Origin: SKKL01 sp046543225
GTDB taxonomy: Bacteria > Actinomycetota > Acidimicrobiia > Acidimicrobiales > SKKL01
DNA length: 11,691 nucleotides
Assembly: GCA_046543225.1 (NCBI GenBank)
Contig: JBKGZW010000093.1
Coordinates: 1-11,691 of the forward strand
Direction of reading: 5' to 3'
Position 1 is the stretch's first letter. Every line of letters starts with the position of its first letter. Below, one piece after another: positions 1 to 6,376 of the stretch. Under the pieces are notes generated by a model, which was given only the letters and a program-made list of their open reading frames with translations, did no database searches and had not been told where the DNA came from. The position numbers were made by a program, and so were the translations under genes.

Positions 1-2
1 CG

Positions 3-8
3 TAGACT
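3..8 (+). promoter_or_regulatory. Candidate -10 box of a leaderless promoter
   Basis: TAGACT fits the actinobacterial -10 pattern TAnnnT. It is followed by exactly six bases and then the ATG at 15, so transcription would begin at or next to the start codon. No Shine-Dalgarno sequence lies in the few bases before that ATG, as expected for a leaderless mRNA. The -35 region would fall outside the window, so it cannot be checked. The same spacing recurs before polA. Confidence 0.45.
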
Positions 9-14
9 GTTGTC

Positions 15-359
15 ATGTCGAGATCGCTCATCGAGCGCCGGCTCGTCGATGTGACCGATCGGCTCCGGCAACTCAACGACGACCTGCGGGTCCACGACGA
101 GCAGCTCGCGCACTTCGTCGAGGAGGCCGACGACGCCCGCCTGCGATCGCTGGTGTCGGAGACCCCGCTGGCCGAACAGGAGCACCGAGAAGCGGCGCGC
201 CACGCCGCCGCCATGGAGCGGGGTCGAGACGAGGTCGCGGCCGAGATCGCCAGGCTCGAATCCCTGCAGGACTCGCTGCTGGACCAGCTCCAATCCCTCG
301 CGGCTCCACGGGAGCCACGCATGACCGAACCACCGGCTGCCTCCGAGCAGCCCCGCTGA
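15..359 (+). CDS. Small coiled-coil protein of unknown function, upstream of pdtaR
   Basis: This 114-residue protein is not one I recognise. It is soluble, rich in Leu, Glu, Arg, Asp and Ala, and has almost no Gly. Residues about 5–50 and 55–95 look like two long amphipathic helices, such as an antiparallel coiled-coil hairpin. The last 18 or so residues are Pro/Glu-rich and probably disordered. There is no signal peptide, membrane segment or catalytic motif. The start at ATG 15 is supported by a -10-like box six bases upstream rather than by a ribosome binding site. Codon use matches the neighbours (mostly G or C in third position), which argues that it is a real gene. It ends 18 bases before pdtaR on the same strand, so the two are probably co-transcribed. 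A partner or scaffold role for the regulator is possible, but this is inference from position only. Confidence 0.75.
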   Translation: MSRSLIERRLVDVTDRLRQLNDDLRVHDEQLAHFVEEADDARLRSLVSETPLAEQEHREAARHAAAMERGRDEVAAEIARLESLQDSLLDQLQSLAAPREPRMTEPPAASEQPR

Positions 360-377
360 ATCCGTCTGGAGACCTCT

Positions 378-968
378 GTGCCTACCCGTGTCGTCATCGC
401 TGAAGACGAGGCCATCATCCGGCTCGACCTCAAGGAGACCCTCGAAGAGGAGGGCTATGAGGTCGTCGGAGAGACCGGTCGCGGCGACGAAGCGGTCCAG
501 ATGGTCAAGGAGCTCGAGCCCGAGCTGGCCATCCTCGACATCAAGATGCCGGGTCTCGACGGCCTGTCGGCGGCGCGCGAGATCACCGGCGAGCGACGTG
601 CCGCGGTGCTGATCCTCACCGCGTTCAGCCAGCGCGACCTGATCGAACAGGCCCGGGACGCTGGCGCCCTCGCCTACCTGGTCAAGCCCTTCCAGCGCAG
701 CCAGCTCATCCCGGCGGTCGAGCTCGCCCTGGGTCGGTTCAACGACATGCGTGAGCTGCACCAGACCGCGGCCAACCTCGAGGACCAGCTCGAGACCCGC
801 AAGGTCGTCGAGCGGGCCAAGGGCAAGCTCATGGACGAGCAGTCGATGCCCGAAGGCGATGCCTTCGGGTTCATCCAGCGCACCGCCATGCGCGAGCGCC
901 GCTCCATGAAGGACATCGCCCAGCAGGTCATCGAGGGCGCCATCAGCCCTCCCGCCGCCAGCTCCTGA
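378..968 (+). CDS. pdtaR: PdtaR-like response regulator with ANTAR RNA-binding domain
   Basis: This 196-residue cytoplasmic two-component regulator has a CheY-like receiver at residues 3–120. Its acidic pocket is E9/D10, the phosphoacceptor is D54 in the ILDIKMPG loop, and the conserved switch residues are T81 and K103 (KPF). An ANTAR domain follows at about 127–188, recognisable from VVERAKGKLM and the later SMKDIAQQVI segment. Proteins of this family bind tandem RNA hairpins in mRNA leaders and cause antitermination, or otherwise act after transcription starts, when phosphorylated. The M. tuberculosis counterpart (Rv1626) pairs with the histidine kinase PdtaS, which is encoded elsewhere; no kinase is in this window either. 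The GTG start at 378 has GGAG at 368–371, six bases upstream. The gene lies close behind the small coiled-coil gene and 39 bases before polA, the same regulator–polA–rpsA order seen in mycobacteria. Its RNA targets here are unknown. Confidence 0.93.
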   Translation: MPTRVVIAEDEAIIRLDLKETLEEEGYEVVGETGRGDEAVQMVKELEPELAILDIKMPGLDGLSAAREITGERRAAVLILTAFSQRDLIEQARDAGALAYLVKPFQRSQLIPAVELALGRFNDMRELHQTAANLEDQLETRKVVERAKGKLMDEQSMPEGDAFGFIQRTAMRERRSMKDIAQQVIEGAISPPAASS

Positions 969-995
969 CCGTCCCCGGCTGTCGTCGCGGCTGCC

Positions 996-1001
996 TAGGC
1001 T
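996..1001 (+). promoter_or_regulatory. Candidate -10 box of leaderless polA promoter
   Basis: TAGGCT matches TAnnnT and lies exactly six bases before the GTG start of polA at 1008. The geometry is the same as TAGACT before the ATG at 15. There is no Shine-Dalgarno sequence between it and the GTG. No convincing -35 hexamer is visible 16–18 bases upstream, which is common in actinobacterial promoters. The inference is that polA has its own promoter in the 39-base gap after pdtaR and gives a leaderless transcript. Confidence 0.45.
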
Positions 1002-1007
1002 GATGCG

Positions 1008-3695
1008 GTGGCCAGCCTCATGTTGCTCGACGGGAACTCGCTCACCTACCGGGCCTTCTTCGCCCTCCCCACCGATCTGGTCACCGCGTCCGGCCAGGTC
1101 ACCAACGCGGTGTACGGCTTCACGTCCATGCTGGTCAACCTGGTGCGCGACCACCGGCCCGATGGCATCGTGGTCGCCTTCGACCGGCCCGAACCGACGT
1201 TTCGCCACGAGGCGGTCCCCGAGTACAAGGCGACCCGCGAGGCCGCGCCCGACATCCTTCGCCAGCAGATGGGACTGGTTCGGCAGGTGCTCGAGGTCCT
1301 CGCCATCCCCACCGTCGAACAGGTGGGGGTCGAGGCCGACGACATCATCGCCTCGCTGGCCACCCAGGCCCGCGACCGTGGTGACGACGTGCTGATCGTG
1401 ACCGGCGACCGCGACACCTACCAGCTGGTCGAGGACCCCCACATCAAGGTCCTCTACAACCGGCGGGGCGTGTCCGACTACGCCCTCTACGACGAGGCCG
1501 GCATCGTCGAGCGCACCGGTGTGCATCCCACCGACTACGTCGATTACGCGGCGTTGCGGGGCGACCCGTCGGACAACCTCGAAGGCGTGCCGGGGGTGGG
1601 GGAGAAGACCGCGGCCAAGCTCGTCAACGCCTATGGGGGGATCGACGGCATCTTCGCCCACGTCGACGAGCAGACCCCGAAGCTGCGCGAGAACCTGGCG
1701 GCCTACGAGGCCCAGGCCCGTCGCAACGCCGAGGTGATGGTGCTGCGCCGCGACGTCGAGGTCGACGTCGAGCCGGCGCCGCTGTCGGCGGACCGGATCG
1801 ACCCCGAGGCGGTGCGGTCGCTGTTCGACTTCCTCGAGTTCCACAGCCTCGCGGACCGTCTGGCCGAAGCGATGGGGGGCGAGGTGGCCACGTCCCCGGG
1901 TGGCGGCGACGAGGTGCTCGAGGCCGAGGTCACCACCGTCGACGAGCCCGCCGGCGCCGCCGAGGTGATCGTCGGGCTGGCGTCGGGGAGCGAGCCGCTG
2001 GCCCTCGCCGGCGCATGGGACGGTGTCCCCGGCCGGTCGACCCTGGTGGGGATCGCGGTGGTCACCGATGCCGAGGCGGCCGAGGTCGCCTTCCTGCCCG
2101 GCGAGACCCTGCACGATCCTGTGGTGCTCGAGCGCCTGGCCGCGCTGGTCGTCCCCGGCGGCCGGCCCCTGGCCATGCACTCGGCCAAGCCGGTGCTGCG
2201 ATCGCTGGCCACCCTCGGGGTCGAGGTCCGCACCCTGGGGCTCGACACCATGATCGCGGCCTACCTGCTCGACCCGGCCGAGGGGCGCTACCAGCTCGGC
2301 GACCTTCTCGCCCGTCACTGCCGGTTGCGGCTGCCCGAGACCGACGCCGCCGACGCCGGCCAGCTCGACTTCGACGGCACCGACCGCGACGCCGCGGCCC
2401 GGGGTGCGGCCCGCGACGCACTGGCGGTCGACCGCCTGGTCGAGCCCATCACCGCCGCCCTCGACGCCCAGGGTCTGCGCACCCTCAACGACGACATCGA
2501 GGTGCCGTTGGTGCGGGTGCTGGCCACCATGGAGGCCACCGGCGTCGGGGTCGACATCGACGTGCTGCGCGACCTCAACGACCAGCTCGCGGCCGAGGCC
2601 GCCGACCTCACCCGCCAGATCCACCACGACGCCGGCGTCGAGTTCAACGTGAACTCCACCAAGCAGCTCCGCGAGATCCTCTTCGACCGCCTGGGGCTCA
2701 CCCCGCAGAAGAAGACCAAGACCGGCTTCTCCACCGATGCCGCGTCGCTCGAGAAGCTGCTCGGCCAGCACCCGATCATCGAGCACCTCCTCCGCTACCG
2801 CGAGGTCGAGAAGCTGCGCTCCACCTACGGCGAGGGGCTGATGGCCGAGGTCGCCGCCGACGGACGCATCCACGCCACGTTCAACCAGACGGTGGCCCGC
2901 ACCGGGCGGCTCAGCTCCGAGGACCCCAACCTGCACAACATCCCGGTCCGCTCCGACCTGGGGCGCCAGTTCCGGCGGGCGTTCGTTCCCGCCGAGGGCT
3001 TCGAGCTCCTCGTGGCCGACTACAACCAGATCGAGCTGCGCTGCATCGCCCATCTCGCCGATGACCCGGGGCTGATCGACGCCTTCGAATCGGGCCAGGA
3101 CATCCACAACGCCACCGCCGCCCGGATCTTCGGGGTCGACCCCGCCGAGGTCACCCTCGAGCAGCGGTCGAAGGCCAAGATGGTCTCCTACGGTCTCGCC
3201 TACGGCATGGAGGCCTACGGGCTCGGCCAGCGGCTCAACATCCCCACCGAGGAGGCCGCGGTCATCCTCGACGCCTACTTCGTGGCCTTCCCCGCGGTGA
3301 GGGACTACATGGAGCGCACCGTGGCCGAGGCCCGCGAGCGCGGCTACACCGAGACCTTGTTCGGCCGGCGGCGCCAGATCCCCGAGCTGGCCTCGTCCAA
3401 CTACCGCATCCGCCAGGCCGGCGAGCGCCAGGCCATGAACGCCGGCATCCAGGGACTCGCCGCCGACATCTTCAAGGTGGCGCTGGTGCGCCTCGACGCC
3501 GCGCTCGACGCCGCCGACACCACCAGCCGGCTCATCCTGCAGGTCCACGACGAGGTGCTCCTCGAGGTCCCGCCCGACGAGCGCGACACCATCGCCGAGC
3601 TCACCGTGGGGGTCATGGCCAACGCCTTCGAGCTGCGGGTGCCGCTCGAGGTCAACCTGTCGTTCGGGGCCAGCTGGGCCGACGCCAAGGGATGA
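1008..3695 (+). CDS. polA: DNA polymerase I
   Basis: The 895-residue enzyme fills gaps and removes RNA primers in replication and excision repair. Residues 1–290 form the 5'-3' exonuclease (FEN-like) domain, seen in LLDGNSLTYRAFFALP, GVEADDII, VTGDRDTYQL and LRGDPSDNLEGVPGVGEKTA. Residues about 320–480 occupy the place of the 3'-5' exonuclease, but the metal-binding acidic motifs are not recognisable, so proofreading is probably absent, as in Taq and mycobacterial PolA. Residues about 500–895 form the polymerase: motif A with D671 (DYNQIELR), O-helix motif B with R720, K724, Y728 and Y732-G733, and motif C with H847-D848-E849. Y728 replaces the Phe found in E. coli and Taq. The length matches mycobacterial PolA (about 900). 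The GTG start at 1008 puts the LLDGNS motif at the usual place near the N-terminus. The methyltransferase gene starts 4 bases after the stop. Confidence 0.98.
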   Translation: MASLMLLDGNSLTYRAFFALPTDLVTASGQVTNAVYGFTSMLVNLVRDHRPDGIVVAFDRPEPTFRHEAVPEYKATREAAPDILRQQMGLVRQVLEVLAIPTVEQVGVEADDIIASLATQARDRGDDVLIVTGDRDTYQLVEDPHIKVLYNRRGVSDYALYDEAGIVERTGVHPTDYVDYAALRGDPSDNLEGVPGVGEKTAAKLVNAYGGIDGIFAHVDEQTPKLRENLAAYEAQARRNAEVMVLRRDVEVDVEPAPLSADRIDPEAVRSLFDFLEFHSLADRLAEAMGGEVATSPGGGDEVLEAEVTTVDEPAGAAEVIVGLASGSEPLALAGAWDGVPGRSTLVGIAVVTDAEAAEVAFLPGETLHDPVVLERLAALVVPGGRPLAMHSAKPVLRSLATLGVEVRTLGLDTMIAAYLLDPAEGRYQLGDLLARHCRLRLPETDAADAGQLDFDGTDRDAAARGAARDALAVDRLVEPITAALDAQGLRTLNDDIEVPLVRVLATMEATGVGVDIDVLRDLNDQLAAEAADLTRQIHHDAGVEFNVNSTKQLREILFDRLGLTPQKKTKTGFSTDAASLEKLLGQHPIIEHLLRYREVEKLRSTYGEGLMAEVAADGRIHATFNQTVARTGRLSSEDPNLHNIPVRSDLGRQFRRAFVPAEGFELLVADYNQIELRCIAHLADDPGLIDAFESGQDIHNATAARIFGVDPAEVTLEQRSKAKMVSYGLAYGMEAYGLGQRLNIPTEEAAVILDAYFVAFPAVRDYMERTVAEARERGYTETLFGRRRQIPELASSNYRIRQAGERQAMNAGIQGLAADIFKVALVRLDAALDAADTTSRLILQVHDEVLLEVPPDERDTIAELTVGVMANAFELRVPLEVNLSFGASWADAKG

Positions 3696-3699
3696 CCGG

Positions 3700-4461
3700 G
3701 TGAGCACCGGTCGCGACCACTGGTTCGAAGACGTCGCCGATCACCTCGGGGCGGCCTACCTCCGCTACTCGTTCACGCGGGGCACCGCCCAGGAGGTCGC
3801 CTTCCTCGTCGAGACGCTGGGGCTCGGACCGGGATCGCGGGTGCTCGACGTCGGCTGCGGGCCGGGGCGCCACGCCAACGCCCTCGGCGAGCAGGGGATC
3901 GAGGTCGTCGGCGTCGACATCTCCGAGCGGTTCCTCGAGGTCGCCCGGGCCACGGCGCCGGTCGGGGTGACCTACCAGCGCCACGACGCCCGCGAGCTGC
4001 CCTTCGTCGCCGAGTTCGATGCCGCCATCTCGCTGTGCCAGGGGGCGTTCGGGCTCTCCGGTGGTCCGGCGTCGTCGTGGGCACCCAGCGACGGCGAGGA
4101 GGTGCTCGATCCCGATCTGCCGGTGCTGTGGTCGATCGCCCGGGCGCTGCGACCGGGCGGACAGGCGGCCTTCACCGCCTTCTCGGCCTACTTCCAGGTC
4201 CGCTACCTCGAGGTCCACGACACCTTCGACGCCGACGCCGGGGTCAACCGGGAGGTCACCTCCATCCGGTCCGAGTCCGGCGCGGACGCCGAGACCGAGC
4301 TCTGGACAGCCTGCTACACACCCCGCGAGCTGCGGCTGCTCACGGCGGCGTCGGGTCTGTCCTACCAGCACTGCTGGGCGGTCACCCCTGGCGACTACGC
4401 CCGTCGGGCGCCCGACCTCGACCATCCCGAGTTCCTGGTGATCGCCCGCAAGGCGGGGTGA
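3700..4461 (+). CDS. Class I SAM-dependent methyltransferase
   Basis: This 253-residue soluble enzyme has a Rossmann-like methyltransferase fold. Motif I, VLDVGCGPGRHANALG, spans residues 48–63 and binds S-adenosylmethionine. The acidic residue ending strand 2 is D73 (VVGVDIS), where the ribose hydroxyls normally bind. A post-motif region, LRPGGQAAFTAFSAYF, matches the usual motif III area. The family (Methyltransf_11/25-like) does not reveal the substrate, which could be a small molecule, lipid, RNA or protein. The GTG start at 3700 lies 4 bases after polA, with an AAGGGA ribosome binding site (3687–3692) inside the end of polA, so translation is probably coupled to polA. In M. tuberculosis polA is followed directly by rpsA, so this gene is an addition to that order. 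There is no membrane segment or signal peptide. Confidence 0.88.
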   Translation: MSTGRDHWFEDVADHLGAAYLRYSFTRGTAQEVAFLVETLGLGPGSRVLDVGCGPGRHANALGEQGIEVVGVDISERFLEVARATAPVGVTYQRHDARELPFVAEFDAAISLCQGAFGLSGGPASSWAPSDGEEVLDPDLPVLWSIARALRPGGQAAFTAFSAYFQVRYLEVHDTFDADAGVNREVTSIRSESGADAETELWTACYTPRELRLLTAASGLSYQHCWAVTPGDYARRAPDLDHPEFLVIARKAG

Positions 4462-4467
4462 TATCCT
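4462..4467 (+). promoter_or_regulatory. Candidate -10 box for rpsA
   Basis: TATCCT immediately follows the methyltransferase stop codon and fits TAnnnT. Transcription would start near 4474 and give a leader of about 98 bases that includes both hairpins before rpsA. The -35 region is weak: nothing close to TTGACA lies at the usual distance. I therefore hold this as plausible only; read-through from polA is the alternative. Confidence 0.35.
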
Positions 4468-4477
4468 GTTGGGCTGC

Positions 4478-4541
4478 GCGCTCGGGTTCCGTTGCCCGCC
4501 ATCCTGGCGAGCGCCCGACCGCCGGTCGTCTCCGACGACCG
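4478..4541 (+). promoter_or_regulatory. Two-hairpin rpsA mRNA leader (candidate autoregulatory element)
   Basis: Two perfect inverted repeats lie in the 110-base gap before rpsA. The first pairs GCGCTCG (4478–4484) with CGAGCGC (4508–4514) around a 23-base loop. The second pairs CGGTCGTC (4523–4530) with GACGACCG (4534–4541) around a three-base loop. The second hairpin ends 17 bases before the AGAAGG ribosome binding site. In E. coli, S1 represses its own translation through a folded leader, so a similar role here is reasonable but is inference. Neither hairpin is followed by a T-run, so an attenuator is not clearly supported. Confidence 0.5.
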
Positions 4542-4571
4542 CACCGACCCAGACCACTAGAAGGCGATCAC

Positions 4572-6071
4572 GTGTCCGACCAGGCAAGCACCGACGTCGC
4601 GGAGACCTCCGCCGAGGTGCCCCCGACCACCCCAGACCCCTCCAACCCGTCCGCCGCCAGCGGCGCCAGCCCCGAGATGGGCACCTTCGACGAGCAAGGC
4701 GACTACACACCCCGCCAGGTGATCGCCAACGACCTCGGCGACATGTCGATCGACGAGGCCTACACCGCGAGCATGGTCGACGTCGAGGACGGACAGCTCG
4801 TCGAAGGGGTCGTCGTCAAGGTCGACCGCGACGAGGTCCTGCTCGACATCGGCTACAAGTCCGAGGGCGTGATCCCCAGCCGCGAGCTGTCGATCCGCAA
4901 CGACGTCGATCCCAACGAGATCGTCGACATGGGCGAGCGCATCGAGGCCCTCGTCCTCCAGAAGGAGGACAAGGAGGGTCGCCTGCTGCTGTCCAAGAAG
5001 CGGGCCCAGTACGAGCGGGCCTGGGGGACCATCGAGGCCCTCAAGGAAGCCGACGGCGTCGTGTCGGGACCGGTCATCGAGGTCGTCAAGGGCGGCCTCA
5101 TCCTCGACATCGGCCTGCGCGGCTTCCTGCCGGCGTCGCTGGTGGAGCTGCGCCGGGTGCGCGACCTCCAGCCCTATGTCGGGCGCACGCTCGAGGCCAA
5201 GATCATCGAGCTCGACAAGAACCGCAACAACGTGGTGCTGTCGCGTCGGGCCTGGCTCGAAGAGACCCAGAAGGAGCAGCGCGAGGACTTCCTCGCCAAC
5301 CTCAAGCCGGGCGAGATCCGCCAGGGCGTGGTCTCCTCGGTGGTCAACTTCGGCGCCTTCGTCGACCTCGGCGGCATGGACGGGCTGGTCCACGTCTCCG
5401 AGCTGTCCTGGAAGCACGTCGACCATCCGGGGTCGGTCGTCGCCGTCGGCGACGAGATCACCGTGCAGGTGCTCGAGGTCGACCTCGACCGTGAGCGCAT
5501 CAGCCTGTCGCTCAAGGCCACCCAGCAGGATCCCTGGCAGGAGTTCGCCAGCAACCACCGGGTCGGCGAGCTCGTGTACGGACGGGTCACCAAGCTCGTG
5601 CCCTTCGGTGCGTTCGTGCAGGTGGGTGACGGTATCGAGGGCCTCGTCCACATCTCGGAGATGTCGGCACACCACGTCGAGCTCCCCGAACAGGTCGTGA
5701 CCCCTGGCGAAGAGCTGTGGGTCAAGATCATCGACCTCGACCTGCAGCGCCGCCGCATCAGCCTGTCGATCAAGCAGGCCGCCGAGGGCGGTGTCGTGGC
5801 TGCGGAGTACCAGGAGCACTTCGGCGAGCACGCCTACGACGACGAGGGCAACTACATCGGCGGCCCCACCGTCGATCCCGACGCCGCGGTCCCCTCCGAC
5901 GCCGAGGAGGCCTGGGCCGAGTACTACAACGAGCACCCCGACGGTGCGGTGCCGGGCGGGACCGCACCCATGGATCCCAACATCGCGGCCAGCACCGCCG
6001 AGGGCGTCGCCGACGAGGCGGTGGCCCCCGACGAGGCCGCGGCGCCCGACGCTCCGCTCGACGAGGACTGA
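4572..6071 (+). CDS. rpsA: 30S ribosomal protein S1
   Basis: This 499-residue protein binds mRNA and helps it dock on the 30S subunit. Four S1 (OB-fold) domains lie at about residues 73–143, 160–228, 246–317 and 331–402, with typical strands such as VNFGAFVDLGGMDGLVHVSE and VPFGAFVQVGDGIEGLVHIS. Four domains, rather than the six of E. coli, is the actinobacterial form. The first 70 residues are a Ser/Thr/Pro-rich acidic extension, longer than I recall for mycobacterial S1. The tail from about 403 is acidic and low in complexity but keeps YDDEGNYIGG, which resembles a YDEQGNYI stretch in the mycobacterial tail. I chose the GTG at 4572 because AGAAGG (4559–4564) lies seven bases upstream. The frame stays open back to an ATG at 4035, but that part overlaps the methyltransferase gene and encodes no S1 sequence. 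A hairpin after the stop suggests that the transcript ends there. Confidence 0.97.
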   Translation: MSDQASTDVAETSAEVPPTTPDPSNPSAASGASPEMGTFDEQGDYTPRQVIANDLGDMSIDEAYTASMVDVEDGQLVEGVVVKVDRDEVLLDIGYKSEGVIPSRELSIRNDVDPNEIVDMGERIEALVLQKEDKEGRLLLSKKRAQYERAWGTIEALKEADGVVSGPVIEVVKGGLILDIGLRGFLPASLVELRRVRDLQPYVGRTLEAKIIELDKNRNNVVLSRRAWLEETQKEQREDFLANLKPGEIRQGVVSSVVNFGAFVDLGGMDGLVHVSELSWKHVDHPGSVVAVGDEITVQVLEVDLDRERISLSLKATQQDPWQEFASNHRVGELVYGRVTKLVPFGAFVQVGDGIEGLVHISEMSAHHVELPEQVVTPGEELWVKIIDLDLQRRRISLSIKQAAEGGVVAAEYQEHFGEHAYDDEGNYIGGPTVDPDAAVPSDAEEAWAEYYNEHPDGAVPGGTAPMDPNIAASTAEGVADEAVAPDEAAAPDAPLDED

Positions 6072-6124
6072 TCGCCGCACCGTCACGCGGCCGCGACCAC
6101 CGCGGTTGACGACGATCGCTCGCT

Positions 6125-6152
6125 CCTGCCACGCGCTCACGCTCGTGGCAGG
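6125..6152 (+). terminator. GC-rich hairpin, probable terminator of rpsA
   Basis: CCTGCCACG (6125–6133) pairs perfectly with CGTGGCAGG (6144–6152) across a 10-base loop. It begins 53 bases after the rpsA stop and lies before the putative tad operon control region. No T-run follows, which is common for actinobacterial hairpin terminators. It separates the rpsA unit from the pilus operon in the right place, but whether it terminates is not proven by sequence alone. Confidence 0.55.
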
Positions 6153-6193
6153 CGTCGGCGCGTCCGCCAACGCCCGCGAGGATCCAACCTCGC

Positions 6194-6214
6194 TTGACAG
6201 CGGTGCAGTAGGGT
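6194..6214 (+). promoter_or_regulatory. Candidate promoter elements of the tad operon, unusual spacing
   Basis: A perfect -35 hexamer TTGACA (6194–6199) is followed by a -10-like TAGGGT (6209–6214). Only nine bases lie between them, too few for a normal sigma-70 promoter (16–18). Either TAGGGT is used alone with a poor upstream -35, starting transcription near 6221, or TTGACA is a chance match or a regulator site. The interval between rpsA and cpaB (6072–6376) holds no convincing gene and must contain the promoter unless rpsA reads through. Confidence 0.3.
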
Positions 6215-6249
6215 GCCCGACCAGGTCTCTGCGGTGAATTGCTCAGGAA

Positions 6250-6334
6250 TCCGGGGCAAGTGGCCGACGGAGAGCGTACGGCGGTGCCAGCCACGAACTT
6301 CTCCGCAACGGGGCGGAGCTGCGAAGCACCCGGA
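6250..6334 (+). ncRNA. Possible structured RNA leader of the tad operon
   Basis: This noncoding stretch ends 42 bases before the cpaB start and can form a multi-branched fold. An outer stem pairs TCCGGG (6250–6255) with CCCGGA (6329–6334). Inside it GTGGC (6260–6264) pairs with GCCAC (6290–6294), and CTCCGC (6301–6306) pairs with GCGGAG (6313–6318) around a six-base loop. All three pairings are perfect and nest without conflict. I do not recognise a known riboswitch core: the conserved c-di-GMP (GEMM) sequences are not visible. Short GC-rich pairings arise easily by chance in such DNA, so this is a candidate only. Confidence 0.3.
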
Positions 6335-6376
6335 AGGCACCCAACCAGCACCAGAACCAGGACGAGTGAGGTCGAA

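Noticed and set aside
4035..4571. Upstream extension of rpsA to an ATG at 4035
   Set aside because: It overlaps most of the methyltransferase gene in another frame, encodes no S1 sequence, and a good ribosome binding site precedes GTG 4572.
3652..4710. Open frame of 352 codons on the - strand over the methyltransferase
   Set aside because: It is Arg/Gly/Pro-rich with no recognisable motif, while the + strand frame has clear SAM-binding motifs.
6106..6111. TTGACG as a -35 element for a promoter just after rpsA
   Set aside because: No -10-like sequence lies at a usable distance; the region 16–18 bases downstream falls in the terminator-like hairpin.
4557..6170. Long open frame of 537 codons on the - strand across rpsA
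   Set aside because: It mirrors the strong codon bias of rpsA on the opposite strand, its translation is repetitive Val/Asp/Leu/Gly-rich with no domain, and rpsA is certain.
6250..6334. c-di-GMP (GEMM) or c-di-AMP riboswitch identity for the cpaB leader
   Set aside because: A GGGGCAAG stretch recalls part of the GEMM consensus, but the second conserved core and the tetraloop/receptor arrangement are not seen, and no c-di-AMP riboswitch core is visible.
6239..6376. Upstream extension of CpaB to a TTG at 6239
   Set aside because: The added 46 residues lack any feature of the family, and GAGG at 6368–6371 places the start at TTG 6377, just before the membrane segment.
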